NCBI RefSeq assembly: GCF_000427965.1
Contig: NZ_ATZA01000007.1
Location: 1-64,000 of the forward strand
Direction: 5' to 3'
DNA from: Olivibacter sitiensis DSM 17696
Lineage (GTDB): Bacteria > Bacteroidota > Bacteroidia > Sphingobacteriales > Sphingobacteriaceae
DNA length: 64,000 nucleotides
A program made the position numbers and the translations under genes. Below, piece by piece: positions 45,625-55,549 of this stretch (its first letter is position 1; each line of letters starts with the position of its first letter). The notes below the pieces were generated by a model. It did not search any database and was not told the DNA's origin. It worked only from the letters and a program-made list of their open reading frames with translations.

Positions 45625-48600
45625 TTAAAAACTAATATTTGCCCCGAATGAGAAAACCGTTGGTGTTGTGATATTTTCCGGATCGAGATCGTCATAAGGA
45701 GAAATCACAAACAGATTGGTTCCCGACAAGTAACAGCGCATGCTGCTCACGCCAACTTTCGACAAAAAGTCACCTTTGAAGCGGTACCCAAACTGGAAAT
45801 TCTGGAAGCGGAAAAAACCCGCATTTTGGACATGCCGATCCGATATACGGTTATTTCCCGAAGGATCGCTTTGAACCGCCCTCGGGATAGTGTTGGATGG
45901 ATTGCTAGGTGTCCACCTATTGGCATACGCTGAGAGGAAGTTCGTTCCACCACCACTGATACTTTGCAAGCCCAAGGTATTGATTTTCTGCACATCCCCC
46001 AATCCACGAAACATCAGGGACAGATCCCAGTTTTTATAATCCGTTCCTATACTTATACCATAGTAATAGCCTGGAATGGTTTTTCCCACATAGGTCATGT
46101 CATAGGGGTCTATCCGCCCATCTGGAGAATAGTTTTTCAACGCACCATCTGGATCTTGCGCCGTTGGAGCTCCATAGATATCCACAAAACGCACATCTCC
46201 CGGAGATTTCTGTGCGGAAAACCCAACGTCGTTGTGATTGGCCAGCCATGTGTCCACCTCTTGCTGAGTCTGGAAGATGCCGTCAGTTTTATAGGCATAT
46301 AAGTAATTAATTGAATATCCGTCTTCTATGCGCACATTTCCGCTTGTCGAAGGAAGTCCGTTATACATGTTGCTTACCCGGTTTCGCACGGTAGTCAGGT
46401 TAGCTGAAATATTATATCCCACATTCCCAATCTTGTCCTGAAAACCGATATCAAACTCCATACCTCTATTGTCCACCTTGGCCAAGTTGATCACGGGAGT
46501 TGTCAACGCTCCGATAACCGCTGGAATGGAAATGGCCTGTAAAATGCCATCCGTTTTCCGATTGTAATATTCGGCGGTAAAGCTCAGCCGATTGCGGAGC
46601 GCCATCATGTCAAATCCGAAAGAATAGGTGGTAACCGTCTCCCAGCTCATGTCTGCGATTGGAAAATCGCCCAATGCTGCTGCGGAGTATAAGGTTCCGT
46701 CTCCCGAAACGTCAGTGCCAAACGCAGCTTTAGGGTTTAGATTGACCAATGAAAGGTATGCAAAATCGCGGGTTTCCTGATTACCGGTCTTACCCCATCC
46801 ACCTCGTATTTTGAGATCATCCAGCCAGGAGATGTTCCGCATGAAGTTTTCGGACGATATGCGCCATGCACCTGCAAAAGAAGGAAAGGTACCCCATTTA
46901 TAGCCGGGCCCAAACTTGGAAGTACCATCTCGACGCAGAGTGGCGTCCATATAATACTTACCATCGTAATTATAGCTCAACCTTCCCATGTAGCCCAACA
47001 GGCCGGAGGAATAGCGCTCATAGAAGCTGACCTTATCCGTCGAGGGCCACCCTTCGTTGATATAACGCTGGTCATAATTCGGTATCGGGGAATTGCGGAC
47101 GATGTTGTTATCATTGATATTCCATTTGATTCGTTGGTCCATAATATTGAAAAGCCCTTCTACCGAGTGCTTGCCAAAGGAATTGTTATAAGCGACTAAA
47201 AATTCCTTCACAATATTGATATTTACGCTTTCCCGACGACCGAACGTATTTCCTATTCCACTTTGGACAATTCCTGACGAAATAGAATACAAACCCGTTT
47301 GAGGTTCTGTATAACTTTCTTGTGCATTGGTATAATAGTCGGCACTAAACGTTCCCCGAATACGCAAGCCTTCCAAAGGAGATATCTCTGCATAGGCACT
47401 ACCTAGGTTGCGAAGCATGTCGCGTGTCGAAACATCGTGTGCGTCTACACCTAAGAAATTGTTGATGGTAGCCGCACCATAGCCGTACGGAAAAAACCTG
47501 CCATCGATCGTGCGCCCGGTTCTCGCAAGGCCGTTGGCCTGCGAGGCATCGTAAAGTGGCTGCCACGGCAACACGAAAGATGCGGCACCAAAGCTTGTGC
47601 CAGTATGGCTATCGACATCCGAATAAACCAGCCGGTAGGTTTGCCCTACTTTCAACCAATCGGTCAGCTTATGATCGGAGTTGACCGAAAAGGAATAACG
47701 TTCAAAAAGGTTTTTGTACATCGCATCCTGTTGACTGGCATATCCTCCGCCTACGGCATAGGTAGAGGCCTTTGTTCCGCCCGACACAGATATATTGTAA
47801 TCCTGTATAGCGGCATTTTCCTGCAATACCGCATCCATCCAGTCCTTGGAATAATTGGGACTATTGCCCAGGTAATGTGGTGAGCTGGCGTCAAGAAATG
47901 GATAAAACTGATCCTTGACATAGGCTGGATTGGCATTGATGGCTTCTAGGCTCCAGTCTACGTACTGCTGTATAGAAGCGACGTCATATCTTTTATACAG
48001 GTTTTGAACACCGTAGTTCATGGACAAATCTACCCGTGGCTTCCCTTCGCTGCCACGCTTGGTGGTGATAAGCACCACACCATTGGATGCACGCACCCCG
48101 TAGATGGCTGTTGCCGAAGCATCTTTCAGTACTGAAATGGACTCGATATCGTTTGGATTGATCATATTGAAAACATTGATATTGCCTCGCAATGTCTGAT
48201 CCCGTCCATCGGTCGAACTTGCCCCACCTTCCGTCAACGGAATACCATCCACCACATAAAGGGGATCATTGAAACCCAAGGTACTGACTCCTCGGATACG
48301 GATATCGGGGCGAGCAAAAGGGCTACTGCCGGGATTGCTGACAAAGACACCGGCCATACGACCCTGCATGGCAAATTGCGGAGACATGTTCACTTGCTTG
48401 GTGATTTCTTCGGAAGTAATCTGCGAGACAGCGCCCGTTAGATCCTTCTTTTCCCGTTGGCCGTAACCAATAACCACGATTTCATCCAATGCAGAGGTCT
48501 GGGCCCGAAGTACCACATCGATCGTACGCTGTTCTCCCACAGTTATCTCTCGCTCCAAAAAACCCACATATCTGAAAACAAGAACATTTCCTTTTTCTGC

Positions 48601-49113
48601 TTGTACCTGAAATCTGCCATCGACATCTGTCGAAGTCCCCTGTCTGGTTCCTTTTACCAAGACAGAAACGCCTCCTAAAGGATTGCCCAAAGAATCTCTC
48701 ACGGCACCTACAATCGGTTCCTGCGACAAAGATTTTGGTACCAGTTTTACCAATCTTGGTTTTATTATCACCGTTTTGTCCTCATTGAACTTAAATTCGA
48801 AGGGATAGTCCTTAAAACACAGGTCCAATGCAGTGACCAGCGATACGTCCTTTGCTTCTACCGTAATTGGAGCGATATTTTCCAATAGTTTGCCGTCATA
48901 GATAAAATCGTAGCCACTTTGCTTGGACAGCTGGTATAAAACCTGCGTAGCAGAGGCATTTTTCACCTTAATACTTAGCTGTTGCCCATTGCTGGCCATT
49001 GCCAGCTGCACAAATGCGAAGGTTAGCAACATCGCGATCTTCATCATCACCAAAAATTTGAATGAATAGAAAATTGGTTTTCTGCAATATATTGCAGTAA
49101 AGTTTTTATACAT
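45625..49113 (-). CDS. SusC/RagA-family TonB-dependent transporter with STN domain
   Basis: 1162 residues. After the signal sequence, an STN (secretin/TonB N-terminal) domain covers about 46-120; this domain relays signals to FecR. Then a carboxypeptidase-like beta domain (about 133-210), a plug (about 220-340, with RIRGVSTLGFNDPLYVVDG and SATAIYGVRASNGVVLITTK) and a large barrel ending in FSFGANISF. It imports oligosaccharides with SusD. The STN domain and the FecR/sigma genes upstream make a trans-envelope signalling circuit. An alternative start is the MMKIAMLL pair at codons 23-24. Confidence 0.95.
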   Translation of the reverse strand: MYKNFTAIYCRKPIFYSFKFLVMMKIAMLLTFAFVQLAMASNGQQLSIKVKNASATQVLYQLSKQSGYDFIYDGKLLENIAPITVEAKDVSLVTALDLCFKDYPFEFKFNEDKTVIIKPRLVKLVPKSLSQEPIVGAVRDSLGNPLGGVSVLVKGTRQGTSTDVDGRFQVQAEKGNVLVFRYVGFLEREITVGEQRTIDVVLRAQTSALDEIVVIGYGQREKKDLTGAVSQITSEEITKQVNMSPQFAMQGRMAGVFVSNPGSSPFARPDIRIRGVSTLGFNDPLYVVDGIPLTEGGASSTDGRDQTLRGNINVFNMINPNDIESISVLKDASATAIYGVRASNGVVLITTKRGSEGKPRVDLSMNYGVQNLYKRYDVASIQQYVDWSLEAINANPAYVKDQFYPFLDASSPHYLGNSPNYSKDWMDAVLQENAAIQDYNISVSGGTKASTYAVGGGYASQQDAMYKNLFERYSFSVNSDHKLTDWLKVGQTYRLVYSDVDSHTGTSFGAASFVLPWQPLYDASQANGLARTGRTIDGRFFPYGYGAATINNFLGVDAHDVSTRDMLRNLGSAYAEISPLEGLRIRGTFSADYYTNAQESYTEPQTGLYSISSGIVQSGIGNTFGRRESVNINIVKEFLVAYNNSFGKHSVEGLFNIMDQRIKWNINDNNIVRNSPIPNYDQRYINEGWPSTDKVSFYERYSSGLLGYMGRLSYNYDGKYYMDATLRRDGTSKFGPGYKWGTFPSFAGAWRISSENFMRNISWLDDLKIRGGWGKTGNQETRDFAYLSLVNLNPKAAFGTDVSGDGTLYSAAALGDFPIADMSWETVTTYSFGFDMMALRNRLSFTAEYYNRKTDGILQAISIPAVIGALTTPVINLAKVDNRGMEFDIGFQDKIGNVGYNISANLTTVRNRVSNMYNGLPSTSGNVRIEDGYSINYLYAYKTDGIFQTQQEVDTWLANHNDVGFSAQKSPGDVRFVDIYGAPTAQDPDGALKNYSPDGRIDPYDMTYVGKTIPGYYYGISIGTDYKNWDLSLMFRGLGDVQKINTLGLQSISGGGTNFLSAYANRWTPSNPSNTIPRAVQSDPSGNNRISDRHVQNAGFFRFQNFQFGYRFKGDFLSKVGVSSMRCYLSGTNLFVISPYDDLDPENITTPTVFSFGANISF

Positions 49114-49194
49114 TTGAATTTGGGTTTAATTAATTTAATTGGTTTTACTTGGTCAATTGCTTAGTTATCCCACAAAATTCACAAAGTGAATGGA

Positions 49195-49227
49195 AACCGG
49201 GGGCGCGCCAACGCTTCCGGTTTTTTT
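49195..49227. terminator. Hairpin between FecR and SusC genes
   Basis: AACCGG at 49195-49200 and CCGGTT at 49217-49222 flank a GC-rich loop, followed on the plus strand by seven T residues. On the minus strand, the sense of both genes, the tail is only TTTCC, so it is at best a partial terminator there. Its role is uncertain. Confidence 0.4.
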
Positions 49228-49254
49228 GTGGTGGGCAAGCTTGATAAAAATAAA

Positions 49255-50457
49255 CTATTGTTCCATCACGATTACCTTCCTTTCTGTTATTTTAAAGTCT
49301 ACCATGCCAGTCTCTTTAAAGTTGTTCAATAATTGGACGATGCTTTTGGAACGCTGGAAAACACCTCCAAAAACTTTATTTTCCATATTGCCTTCGTAAT
49401 CCACATCTATATCATACCATCTCGCTACCTTTTTCATAATGCTCTTAATAGGCTCATTGTTAAACACGAAATAGCCGTTATGCCAAGCCAGTTCTTCTTC
49501 CAAATCAACGTCTCGGACTAGCAAACTTGAATTATTCTCTCTATTGATAGATGCCTGTCCAGGGCGGATGACCACTGATTGATTATGCTTGTTGCTGACC
49601 TTTAACTTTCCCTCAGCCAAAGTTGTCTTCACTACCGATTCATTGGTGTAGGCATTTATATTAAATGCGGTACCCAATACTTGGCTGGACTGCGTAGCGG
49701 TATGGACATAAAAAGACTGCTTTTCATTGGATTTCACCTCAAAGAAAGCTTCTCCATCTAGTTCCACCTCTCTTTTGTCACCAATAAACCTGGTCGGATA
49801 TCTCAATGAAGATTCCGAGTTTAAATGCACCCGAGTTCCATCTGGCAAGACGAGTTTATATTGTCCTCCTTTGGGAATAGTGATGGTATTATAGACAACC
49901 GATGTTGGAGTATTTCCATTTTGTTGGTAAGACAATTGCCCATCGTTGGTTTTATTGATATTAACCCCCGCATCATTGGTTAAAAGTCCGCTTTCCACGT
50001 CGTCTAGCAATATAGTGCGTCCATCTCCGAGTGTCAGTACGGCCCGCTCTTGGCCAGGTTTAATATTAAATTTCTCTACTGCTTGTGATATCGTCAATTC
50101 GTCGTCGATCTGATGTTTACCATCGAACAGATAGATTCCGGCTAACATAAAAAGTACGATTGCAGCGGCCACTTTCACCCATGTTTGTACATAGAAAGGC
50201 TGCCTCTCGTTTTTTACAAGTGGCGATTCCTCTTTTTTCAAAATATTATGGATCATTATATCGGCCGCATCATCGGAGAAAGGCGGCTTTTCTGCAAGAA
50301 AGGTTGCATAATAGGTTCCAAGCAGTCTCTCCGCAACTTCCCGATTCAGCGGGTTTGCCATCAACTCGAATAGCTCTTCCCGCTCTTCAGTTGTAATGGT
50401 TTTTGCGATAGCTCTCTCGAACAATAAGCTAAGTCTTGCATGTTCCTCGGCAGTCAT
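49255..50457 (-). CDS. FecR-family anti-sigma factor
   Basis: 400 residues. A cytoplasmic N-terminal helical domain (about 1-85), one membrane helix (VKVAAAIVLFMLAGIYLF, about 91-108), a periplasmic FecR domain (about 180-280; TIPKGGQYKLVLPDGTRV) and a C-terminal DUF4974 domain (about 320-400). It holds the sigma factor until SusC with bound substrate signals through its STN domain. It lies 90 bases after the sigma gene. Confidence 0.93.
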   Translation of the reverse strand: MTAEEHARLSLLFERAIAKTITTEEREELFELMANPLNREVAERLLGTYYATFLAEKPPFSDDAADIMIHNILKKEESPLVKNERQPFYVQTWVKVAAAIVLFMLAGIYLFDGKHQIDDELTISQAVEKFNIKPGQERAVLTLGDGRTILLDDVESGLLTNDAGVNINKTNDGQLSYQQNGNTPTSVVYNTITIPKGGQYKLVLPDGTRVHLNSESSLRYPTRFIGDKREVELDGEAFFEVKSNEKQSFYVHTATQSSQVLGTAFNINAYTNESVVKTTLAEGKLKVSNKHNQSVVIRPGQASINRENNSSLLVRDVDLEEELAWHNGYFVFNNEPIKSIMKKVARWYDIDVDYEGNMENKVFGGVFQRSKSIVQLLNNFKETGMVDFKITERKVIVMEQ

Positions 50458-50547
50458 TATCCTTTGTTTGTAATTGGTTTGCTATAAAGACACCGAAACG
50501 AAGAAAAGTGTATATTGAGATATAAAAAAAATTTAGATTTATTTCAA

Positions 50548-51135
50548 CTACAAGAAAAATGATATCAAAACAATCGCCACAAGCACTTCCATACGAACAA
50601 ATTCACTGACGGACTTCATGGCAAGGTGTTGGTATTTTTTAACGGATTCTATAGATAAGTTCATCCTTTCCGAAATTTCGATATTTTTCAATCCTTGCTG
50701 TCGCAAAATAAAGACCTTTTGCTGTTGAGGCGGCAATGACTGAACAGCATTTTCAATCAATTGATGATAATCTTTTGTTTCGCTGGAAATAAACACCGAT
50801 GGGGCTTCTATGGCATCTATTTCATTCACATAGGCTTTTCGCATTTTCCGTTCTGCTACTAGCTCCCTGATATGGTTCAGGGTATGGTTGCGAGTGATGA
50901 TGAACAGATAAGCATTAAACCTTTTGACATGTGTGAGCGACTCGCGATTCACCCAAATCTTGGCAAACACTTCTTGCACAATTTCCTGGGTAGTCTCGGT
51001 AGAATTGGTCAGCAATTGTACAAATTCCCCAACTTGATTAAAGTAAGCTCGGAACAGCGCTGCAAAGGCCCGCTCATCGCCAGTCGCAATCCGTGACAAC
51101 AATTCCGCTTGATTAGGTAAACTGTTGAATGCCAT
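50548..51135 (-). CDS. ECF RNA polymerase sigma factor
   Basis: 195 residues. Region 2 (about 20-90; AYFNQVGEFV, EIVQEVFAKIW) and region 4 (about 128-182; SLPPQQQKVFILRQQGLKNIEISERM) are both present, with no extra domains. Odd: the last 14 residues are hydrophobic (MEVLVAIVLISFFL), which could tether the protein to the membrane. It should transcribe the susCD-type locus after release from the anti-sigma factor encoded next to it. Confidence 0.93.
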   Translation of the reverse strand: MAFNSLPNQAELLSRIATGDERAFAALFRAYFNQVGEFVQLLTNSTETTQEIVQEVFAKIWVNRESLTHVKRFNAYLFIITRNHTLNHIRELVAERKMRKAYVNEIDAIEAPSVFISSETKDYHQLIENAVQSLPPQQQKVFILRQQGLKNIEISERMNLSIESVKKYQHLAMKSVSEFVRMEVLVAIVLISFFL

Positions 51136-51336
51136 AATTTAAGTATTAGTTAAATTCAAAATCAACAAATGGCCAAATAAGCACAATAGCGTCTCACATT
51201 TTTTTACTTCACCTTTGCCGTTGAGAATTCAGATAATTGGTTACAAAAGCAAACTTACATTATATTTTTCAAACACGCAACCGGTAATTGCTTCCGATTT
51301 TATTTTGCCTTGTATACAGGAATAGCAAAAATTCCT

Positions 51337-51344
51337 TACCTTTG
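51337..51344 (+). promoter_or_regulatory. Possible -7 box directly before nuoA
   Basis: TACCTTTG is a perfect TANNTTTG box ending six bases before the nuoA ATG. If used, the transcript would be leaderless or nearly so. The nearest TTG upstream (51310-51312) gives a 24-base spacer, slightly long. Confidence 0.4.
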
Positions 51345-51350
51345 TCTATT

Positions 51351-51947
51351 ATGGATGGAGACCCCCAACTTACCGAATTTGGCAAGCTATTTATCTACAT
51401 TATCGTAGGTACTTTGCTGGTGGTCTTCACCTTACTAATAGGTCGATTCATATCTCCTCACAAAAAGAACGCCCTTAAAACCAGCACCTATGAGTGCGGG
51501 GAAGAGACTCAGGGCACTTCATGGGTACAGTTCAACAATCGTTTTTATGTTATTGCGCTTATCTTCTTGTTATTTGACGTAGAAGTGGTGTTCATATTTC
51601 CATGGGCTACCGTCTTTGGCCAAGAGTCGCTCATTGCCGTAGATGCTAGATGGGGATACTTCACCTTGATAGAGATGTTTACTTTTGTGGGTATACTAGT
51701 ACTCGGTTTGGTCTACGTATGGAAAAAAGGCGACTTGGAATGGGTCGGCACGCGATCTATCGTACGACCGGTCCCCTCTCCCATTCCTTCTTCTGCCTAT
51801 GATAATATCAATGCGGAGGTGTATCGGGTGCGCGACTATAAGGGAGAGCAACAAATAGCCATTCAAGAAACGAAAAAGGAGGATGGGCAGGAAGCGCGCA
51901 AACCCGCTTTCAGACCAAGATTCGTAAAACAAAGCAAGAACGAATAA
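51351..51947 (+). CDS. nuoA: NADH-quinone oxidoreductase subunit A
   Basis: 198 residues from the ATG at 51351 ([11 protein letters not shown]); the frame opens 21 codons earlier without family similarity. Three membrane helices, and the conserved loop YECGEETQG with [18 protein letters not shown] identify NuoA of complex I. NuoA is usually about 120-150 residues; here a charged, proline-rich tail of about 70 residues follows the third helix. nuoB follows four bases after the stop. Confidence 0.93.
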   Translation: MDGDPQLTEFGKLFIYIIVGTLLVVFTLLIGRFISPHKKNALKTSTYECGEETQGTSWVQFNNRFYVIALIFLLFDVEVVFIFPWATVFGQESLIAVDARWGYFTLIEMFTFVGILVLGLVYVWKKGDLEWVGTRSIVRPVPSPIPSSAYDNINAEVYRVRDYKGEQQIAIQETKKEDGQEARKPAFRPRFVKQSKNE

Positions 51948-51951
51948 CCCA

Positions 51952-52452
51952 ATGAGTATCAGCAAAAGGCAAGAAGATTCGGGTATTGTCGTCGCTAAGT
52001 TGGACGATTTGCTCAACTGGGCTAGGCTATCATCGCTATGGCCAGTGAGCTTTGGCATTGCCTGCTGTGCCATCGAGATGATGGGGGCCATGGCTGCCAC
52101 TTACGACTTCGACCGCTTCGGGGTGTTTCCTCGGGCCACCCCGAGGCAGGCAGACGTGATGATCATTGCTGGAACGGTCACGTTCAAAATGGCCGAACGG
52201 ATTAAACTGCTGTACGAACAAATGCCCGAGCCCAAGTATGTGGTTTCTATGGGTTCATGCGCCAACTGTGGCGGCCCCTACTGGCAGCATGGCTACCATG
52301 TGGTAAAAGGCGTAGACCAGGTTATACCGGTAGACATCTATGTACAAGGATGTCCACCTAGGCCTGAGGCACTTATCGGTGCTTTTTTGGAACTGCAGAA
52401 AAAAATAGACAAAGAAAGCTTGATAGAAGAGCGTTTTGCAAAACAAGTATAG
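51952..52452 (+). CDS. nuoB: NADH-quinone oxidoreductase subunit B
   Basis: 166 residues. Ligands of the N2 iron-sulfur cluster are present: [11 protein letters not shown] (C38, C39), [12 protein letters not shown] and [10 protein letters not shown]. It carries electrons to quinone. Translation is coupled to nuoA. Instead of nuoC and the rest of the operon, purK comes 67 bases later, so the other subunits must be encoded elsewhere. Confidence 0.96.
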   Translation: MSISKRQEDSGIVVAKLDDLLNWARLSSLWPVSFGIACCAIEMMGAMAATYDFDRFGVFPRATPRQADVMIIAGTVTFKMAERIKLLYEQMPEPKYVVSMGSCANCGGPYWQHGYHVVKGVDQVIPVDIYVQGCPPRPEALIGAFLELQKKIDKESLIEERFAKQV

Positions 52453-52519
52453 AACAAATAAACAAAGCAGATCTGCATGGTAGCAGTCCCTTTTTAAGGC
52501 AAACGGCCATGCGCAAACT

Positions 52520-53662
52520 ATGGAAAAGGAATTTTACGGAAATCTAAAGCTGGGAATTTTAGGTGGCGGACAACTTGGGCGTATGCTCATACAGGAATCC
52601 ATCAACCTCAATGTAAGTGTGCACGTATTGGATCCAGACAAATATGCTCCTTGCAGGAGATTGTGCGACAAATTTGAGGTGGGCAGTCTGTCTGATTACG
52701 ACACGGTGTACCGCTTTGGCAAGCAAGTGGACATGCTGACCATTGAAATCGAGAAGGTAAACGTAGACGCCTTGGAACAGCTCGAAGAGGAAGGGGTTGT
52801 TGTTTACCCTCAGGCCCGCATCATTCGTCTCATTCAGGACAAGGGACTGCAAAAGCAATTTTTCAAGCAAAACGATATTCCTACTGCACCCTTTCAACTG
52901 ATATCCTCACGTGAGGGGCTTAGTCAGGCTGTTTTACCACTTCCCTATATCCAAAAACTCCGCAAAGACGGCTACGATGGCAAGGGTGTCATGAAAATAG
53001 TGGACGAAAGCTATTTTGACAAAGCCTTTGACGAGCCGTCGCTCATCGAGGAATGGGTATCTTTTGAGAAAGAGATCGCCGTCATCGTAGCTCGTAACGA
53101 TAAGGGCGAGGTGAAAACGTTTCCCATGGTGGAAATGGAGTTTAACGAACAGGCCAATTTGGTAGAGTTTCTCATCTCTCCATCGACCTACAGCTTCGAG
53201 GTACAACAGCGCGCGGAGCAGTTGGCTCTCAAGATTGCCGATGACCTGCAGATCGTGGGCATACTCGCTGTCGAAATGTTCTTGACCTCAGATGGTCGCA
53301 TTTTGGTCAATGAGCTAGCTCCTAGGCCACACAACAGTGGTCACCATACCATCGAGGGCAATTTCGTGTCGCAGTTTGCACAGCACCTTAGGGCTATTTT
53401 CAATTTGCCTTTGGGCGATACTTCCTCCAAATCCAATGCCGTCATGATCAACCTCCTTGGCAAAGAAGGCCATGAGGGCCCAGCCATTTATGAAGGTATT
53501 GAGGAAATCATGGAAATTCCCGGTGTATATATTCATCTTTATGGCAAGAAATTTACCAAACCCTTTCGGAAAATGGGGCATGTGACCATCGTGAACGACG
53601 ATCGAGAAAAAGCCATTGAAATAGCCAGAAAAGTACAGTCAACGATAGAAGTTATATCATAA
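52520..53662 (+). CDS. purK: 5-(carboxyamino)imidazole ribonucleotide synthase
   Basis: 380 residues, ATP-grasp enzyme: [14 protein letters not shown] at the N-terminus, YDGKGVMKI in the ATP-grasp lid and [15 protein letters not shown] near the active site. It carboxylates AIR with ATP and bicarbonate in purine synthesis. The product goes to PurE, encoded 13 bases downstream. Confidence 0.96.
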   Translation: MEKEFYGNLKLGILGGGQLGRMLIQESINLNVSVHVLDPDKYAPCRRLCDKFEVGSLSDYDTVYRFGKQVDMLTIEIEKVNVDALEQLEEEGVVVYPQARIIRLIQDKGLQKQFFKQNDIPTAPFQLISSREGLSQAVLPLPYIQKLRKDGYDGKGVMKIVDESYFDKAFDEPSLIEEWVSFEKEIAVIVARNDKGEVKTFPMVEMEFNEQANLVEFLISPSTYSFEVQQRAEQLALKIADDLQIVGILAVEMFLTSDGRILVNELAPRPHNSGHHTIEGNFVSQFAQHLRAIFNLPLGDTSSKSNAVMINLLGKEGHEGPAIYEGIEEIMEIPGVYIHLYGKKFTKPFRKMGHVTIVNDDREKAIEIARKVQSTIEVIS

Positions 53663-53675
53663 AACATCTAGCAAC

Positions 53676-54185
53676 ATGAGTGAGCAGCAGCACGCAAAAG
53701 TAGGTATCATCATGGGCAGCAAGTCTGACCTACCCGTAATGGAGGAGGCCATACAGGTATTGAAAGAGTTAGGAGTCACTTTTGAGGTGAGCATCGTATC
53801 GGCACACCGCACACCCGAACGCATGTTCGACTATGCGCAAAATGCCGCAAACCGAGGCCTAAAGGTCATTATCGCGGGCGCAGGTGGGGCAGCACACCTT
53901 CCGGGTATGGTAGCTTCCGTCACCCACTTGCCGGTTATCGGTGTTCCGGTCAAATCCTCCAACTCCATAGATGGATGGGATTCTATCCTGTCCATATTGC
54001 AGATGCCCAATGGCATACCCGTGGCTACCGTGGCCCTTAACGCGGCAAAGAATGCGGGCATCTTGGCCGCCCAGATACTTGCCACTTCGGACAGCCAATT
54101 GGCCCAAAACATTTTGCATTTCAAGCAGGAATTAAAAAAGAAAATCGAAGAAACGGCCAAGGAGGTAGAAGGTAAATCTTTTTAG
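53676..54185 (+). CDS. purE: 5-(carboxyamino)imidazole ribonucleotide mutase (class I)
   Basis: 169 residues. [25 protein letters not shown] and [14 protein letters not shown] are the class I PurE signature, including the catalytic histidine. It converts N5-CAIR to CAIR. A pair with purK confirms class I. A terminator follows eight bases after the stop. Confidence 0.96.
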   Translation: MSEQQHAKVGIIMGSKSDLPVMEEAIQVLKELGVTFEVSIVSAHRTPERMFDYAQNAANRGLKVIIAGAGGAAHLPGMVASVTHLPVIGVPVKSSNSIDGWDSILSILQMPNGIPVATVALNAAKNAGILAAQILATSDSQLAQNILHFKQELKKKIEETAKEVEGKSF

Positions 54186-54192
54186 GGACGAT

Positions 54193-54235
54193 AAGCACAA
54201 GAATTTGAAGATGCACTTGTGCTTTTGCTTTTTTT
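54193..54235 (+). terminator. Terminator of purKE
   Basis: Stem AAGCACAAG/CTTGTGCTT (9 bp, 14-base loop) followed by TTGCTTTTTTT. Its 3' arm contains the TTG that serves as the -33 element of the next tRNA gene. Confidence 0.8.
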
Positions 54236-54248
54236 CTTATTATTTTTG
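54217..54248 (+). promoter_or_regulatory. Promoter of tRNA-Gly
   Basis: TTG at 54217-54219, 21-base spacer and a perfect TATTTTTG at 54241-54248. The start would be near 54255, a few bases before the tRNA. Confidence 0.65.
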
Positions 54249-54258
54249 CTAGGCATAA

Positions 54259-54331
54259 GCGAAAGTAGCTCAGTTGGTAGAGCGCAACCTTCCCAAGGTT
54301 GAAGTCGCGAGTTCGAGCCTCGTCTTTCGCT
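54259..54331 (+). tRNA. tRNA-Gly (CCC)
   Basis: 73 bases. Acceptor stem GCGAAAG/CTTTCGC with discriminator T; anticodon arm CAACC-TTCCCAA-GGTTG gives anticodon CCC, which reads GGG. T-loop GTTCGAGCC. No encoded CCA. Confidence 0.93.
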
Positions 54332-54498
54332 CTTTTAAAAGAATGTTATCTCTTCCTGAAGCACCAGGTTATGCAAGATTTTTCTTGCCTCATCATGCTC
54401 TACATCCATTACTGCACAAAGCATAAAAATTAGATTGCCGCATATGTGTATTGCTTTTTATTTTTAATTTTACTTTTGATCCTAGAATAGGTACGAGC

Positions 54499-55521
54499 AT
54501 GAATGAACATTTAAATCCCAATGCGGAGAATCTGTCTAAAGTAGACAAGGATATTGAGCGAGCATTGCGTCCTCAGGTATTTGAAGACTTTACGGGACAG
54601 GAAAAAATACTCGAAAACCTGAAGATTTTTGTTCAAGCAGCAAAATTAAGAGGCGAGGCATTGGACCATGTCTTGCTTCACGGGCCTCCGGGCTTAGGCA
54701 AGACCACCTTGTCGCATATCATTGCCAATGAGATGGGAGTGGGCATCAAGATTACCTCTGGCCCCGTACTGGACAAGCCTGGTGACCTGGCCGGCCTGCT
54801 CACCAACCTGGAAGAAGGCGACATCCTATTCATAGACGAAATCCATCGCCTTAGCCCTTTGGTAGAAGAGTACCTATACTCGGCTATGGAAGACTTTAAG
54901 ATAGACATCATGCTGGAAACTGGCCCCAATGCCCGTTCGGTACAATTGTCACTCAGCCCATTCACGTTAGTGGGAGCTACTACCAGATCTGGCTTGCTGA
55001 CTGCACCGTTGCGTGCGCGTTTCGGCATCAACTCGCGCTTGCAGTACTATGATGCCAAACTCCTTACAACTATCGTCTTGCGCTCTGCCCATATCCTCCA
55101 AACACCTATCAGCGATGAGGGTGCTTACGAGATCGCCCGCAGGAGTCGAGGTACGCCACGTATTGCCAATGCACTGCTGAGGCGTACACGAGATTTTGCG
55201 CAAATCAAAGGCAACGGAAACATAGATACCGAAATAGCCAAATATGCCCTACATGCACTCAATGTGGACGAACATGGACTGGATGAGATGGACAACCGTA
55301 TCTTGATGACCATCATAGACAAATTTAAGGGTGGACCGGTAGGCCTAAAAACCATCGCTACTGCGGTAGGTGAAGATGATGGCACCATCGAAGATGTTTA
55401 TGAGCCTTTCTTGATACAAGAAGGTTACATCATGCGCACGGCAAGAGGCAGGGAATGCACCGAACTGGCCTATAGACATCTGGGCAAGACAAACTTTCCA
55501 AAGGGAAATACGTTATTCTAG
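54499..55521 (+). CDS. ruvB: Holliday junction DNA helicase RuvB
   Basis: 340 residues from ATG at 54499 ([13 protein letters not shown]); an ATG-less extension upstream is not family-like. Walker [12 protein letters not shown], Walker [10 protein letters not shown], sensor 1 GATTRSGLL, and the C-terminal winged helix with [20 protein letters not shown]. It drives branch migration in recombination with RuvA. Standard length. Confidence 0.97.
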   Translation: MNEHLNPNAENLSKVDKDIERALRPQVFEDFTGQEKILENLKIFVQAAKLRGEALDHVLLHGPPGLGKTTLSHIIANEMGVGIKITSGPVLDKPGDLAGLLTNLEEGDILFIDEIHRLSPLVEEYLYSAMEDFKIDIMLETGPNARSVQLSLSPFTLVGATTRSGLLTAPLRARFGINSRLQYYDAKLLTTIVLRSAHILQTPISDEGAYEIARRSRGTPRIANALLRRTRDFAQIKGNGNIDTEIAKYALHALNVDEHGLDEMDNRILMTIIDKFKGGPVGLKTIATAVGEDDGTIEDVYEPFLIQEGYIMRTARGRECTELAYRHLGKTNFPKGNTLF

Positions 55522-55549
55522 TCCTAAAAGCAATATATCATACAAACAC

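Noticed and set aside
49195-49227. Plus-strand terminator before the FecR gene end
   Set aside because: The T-run is on the strand with no gene. I kept it only as a low-confidence hairpin and do not infer a plus-strand transcript here.
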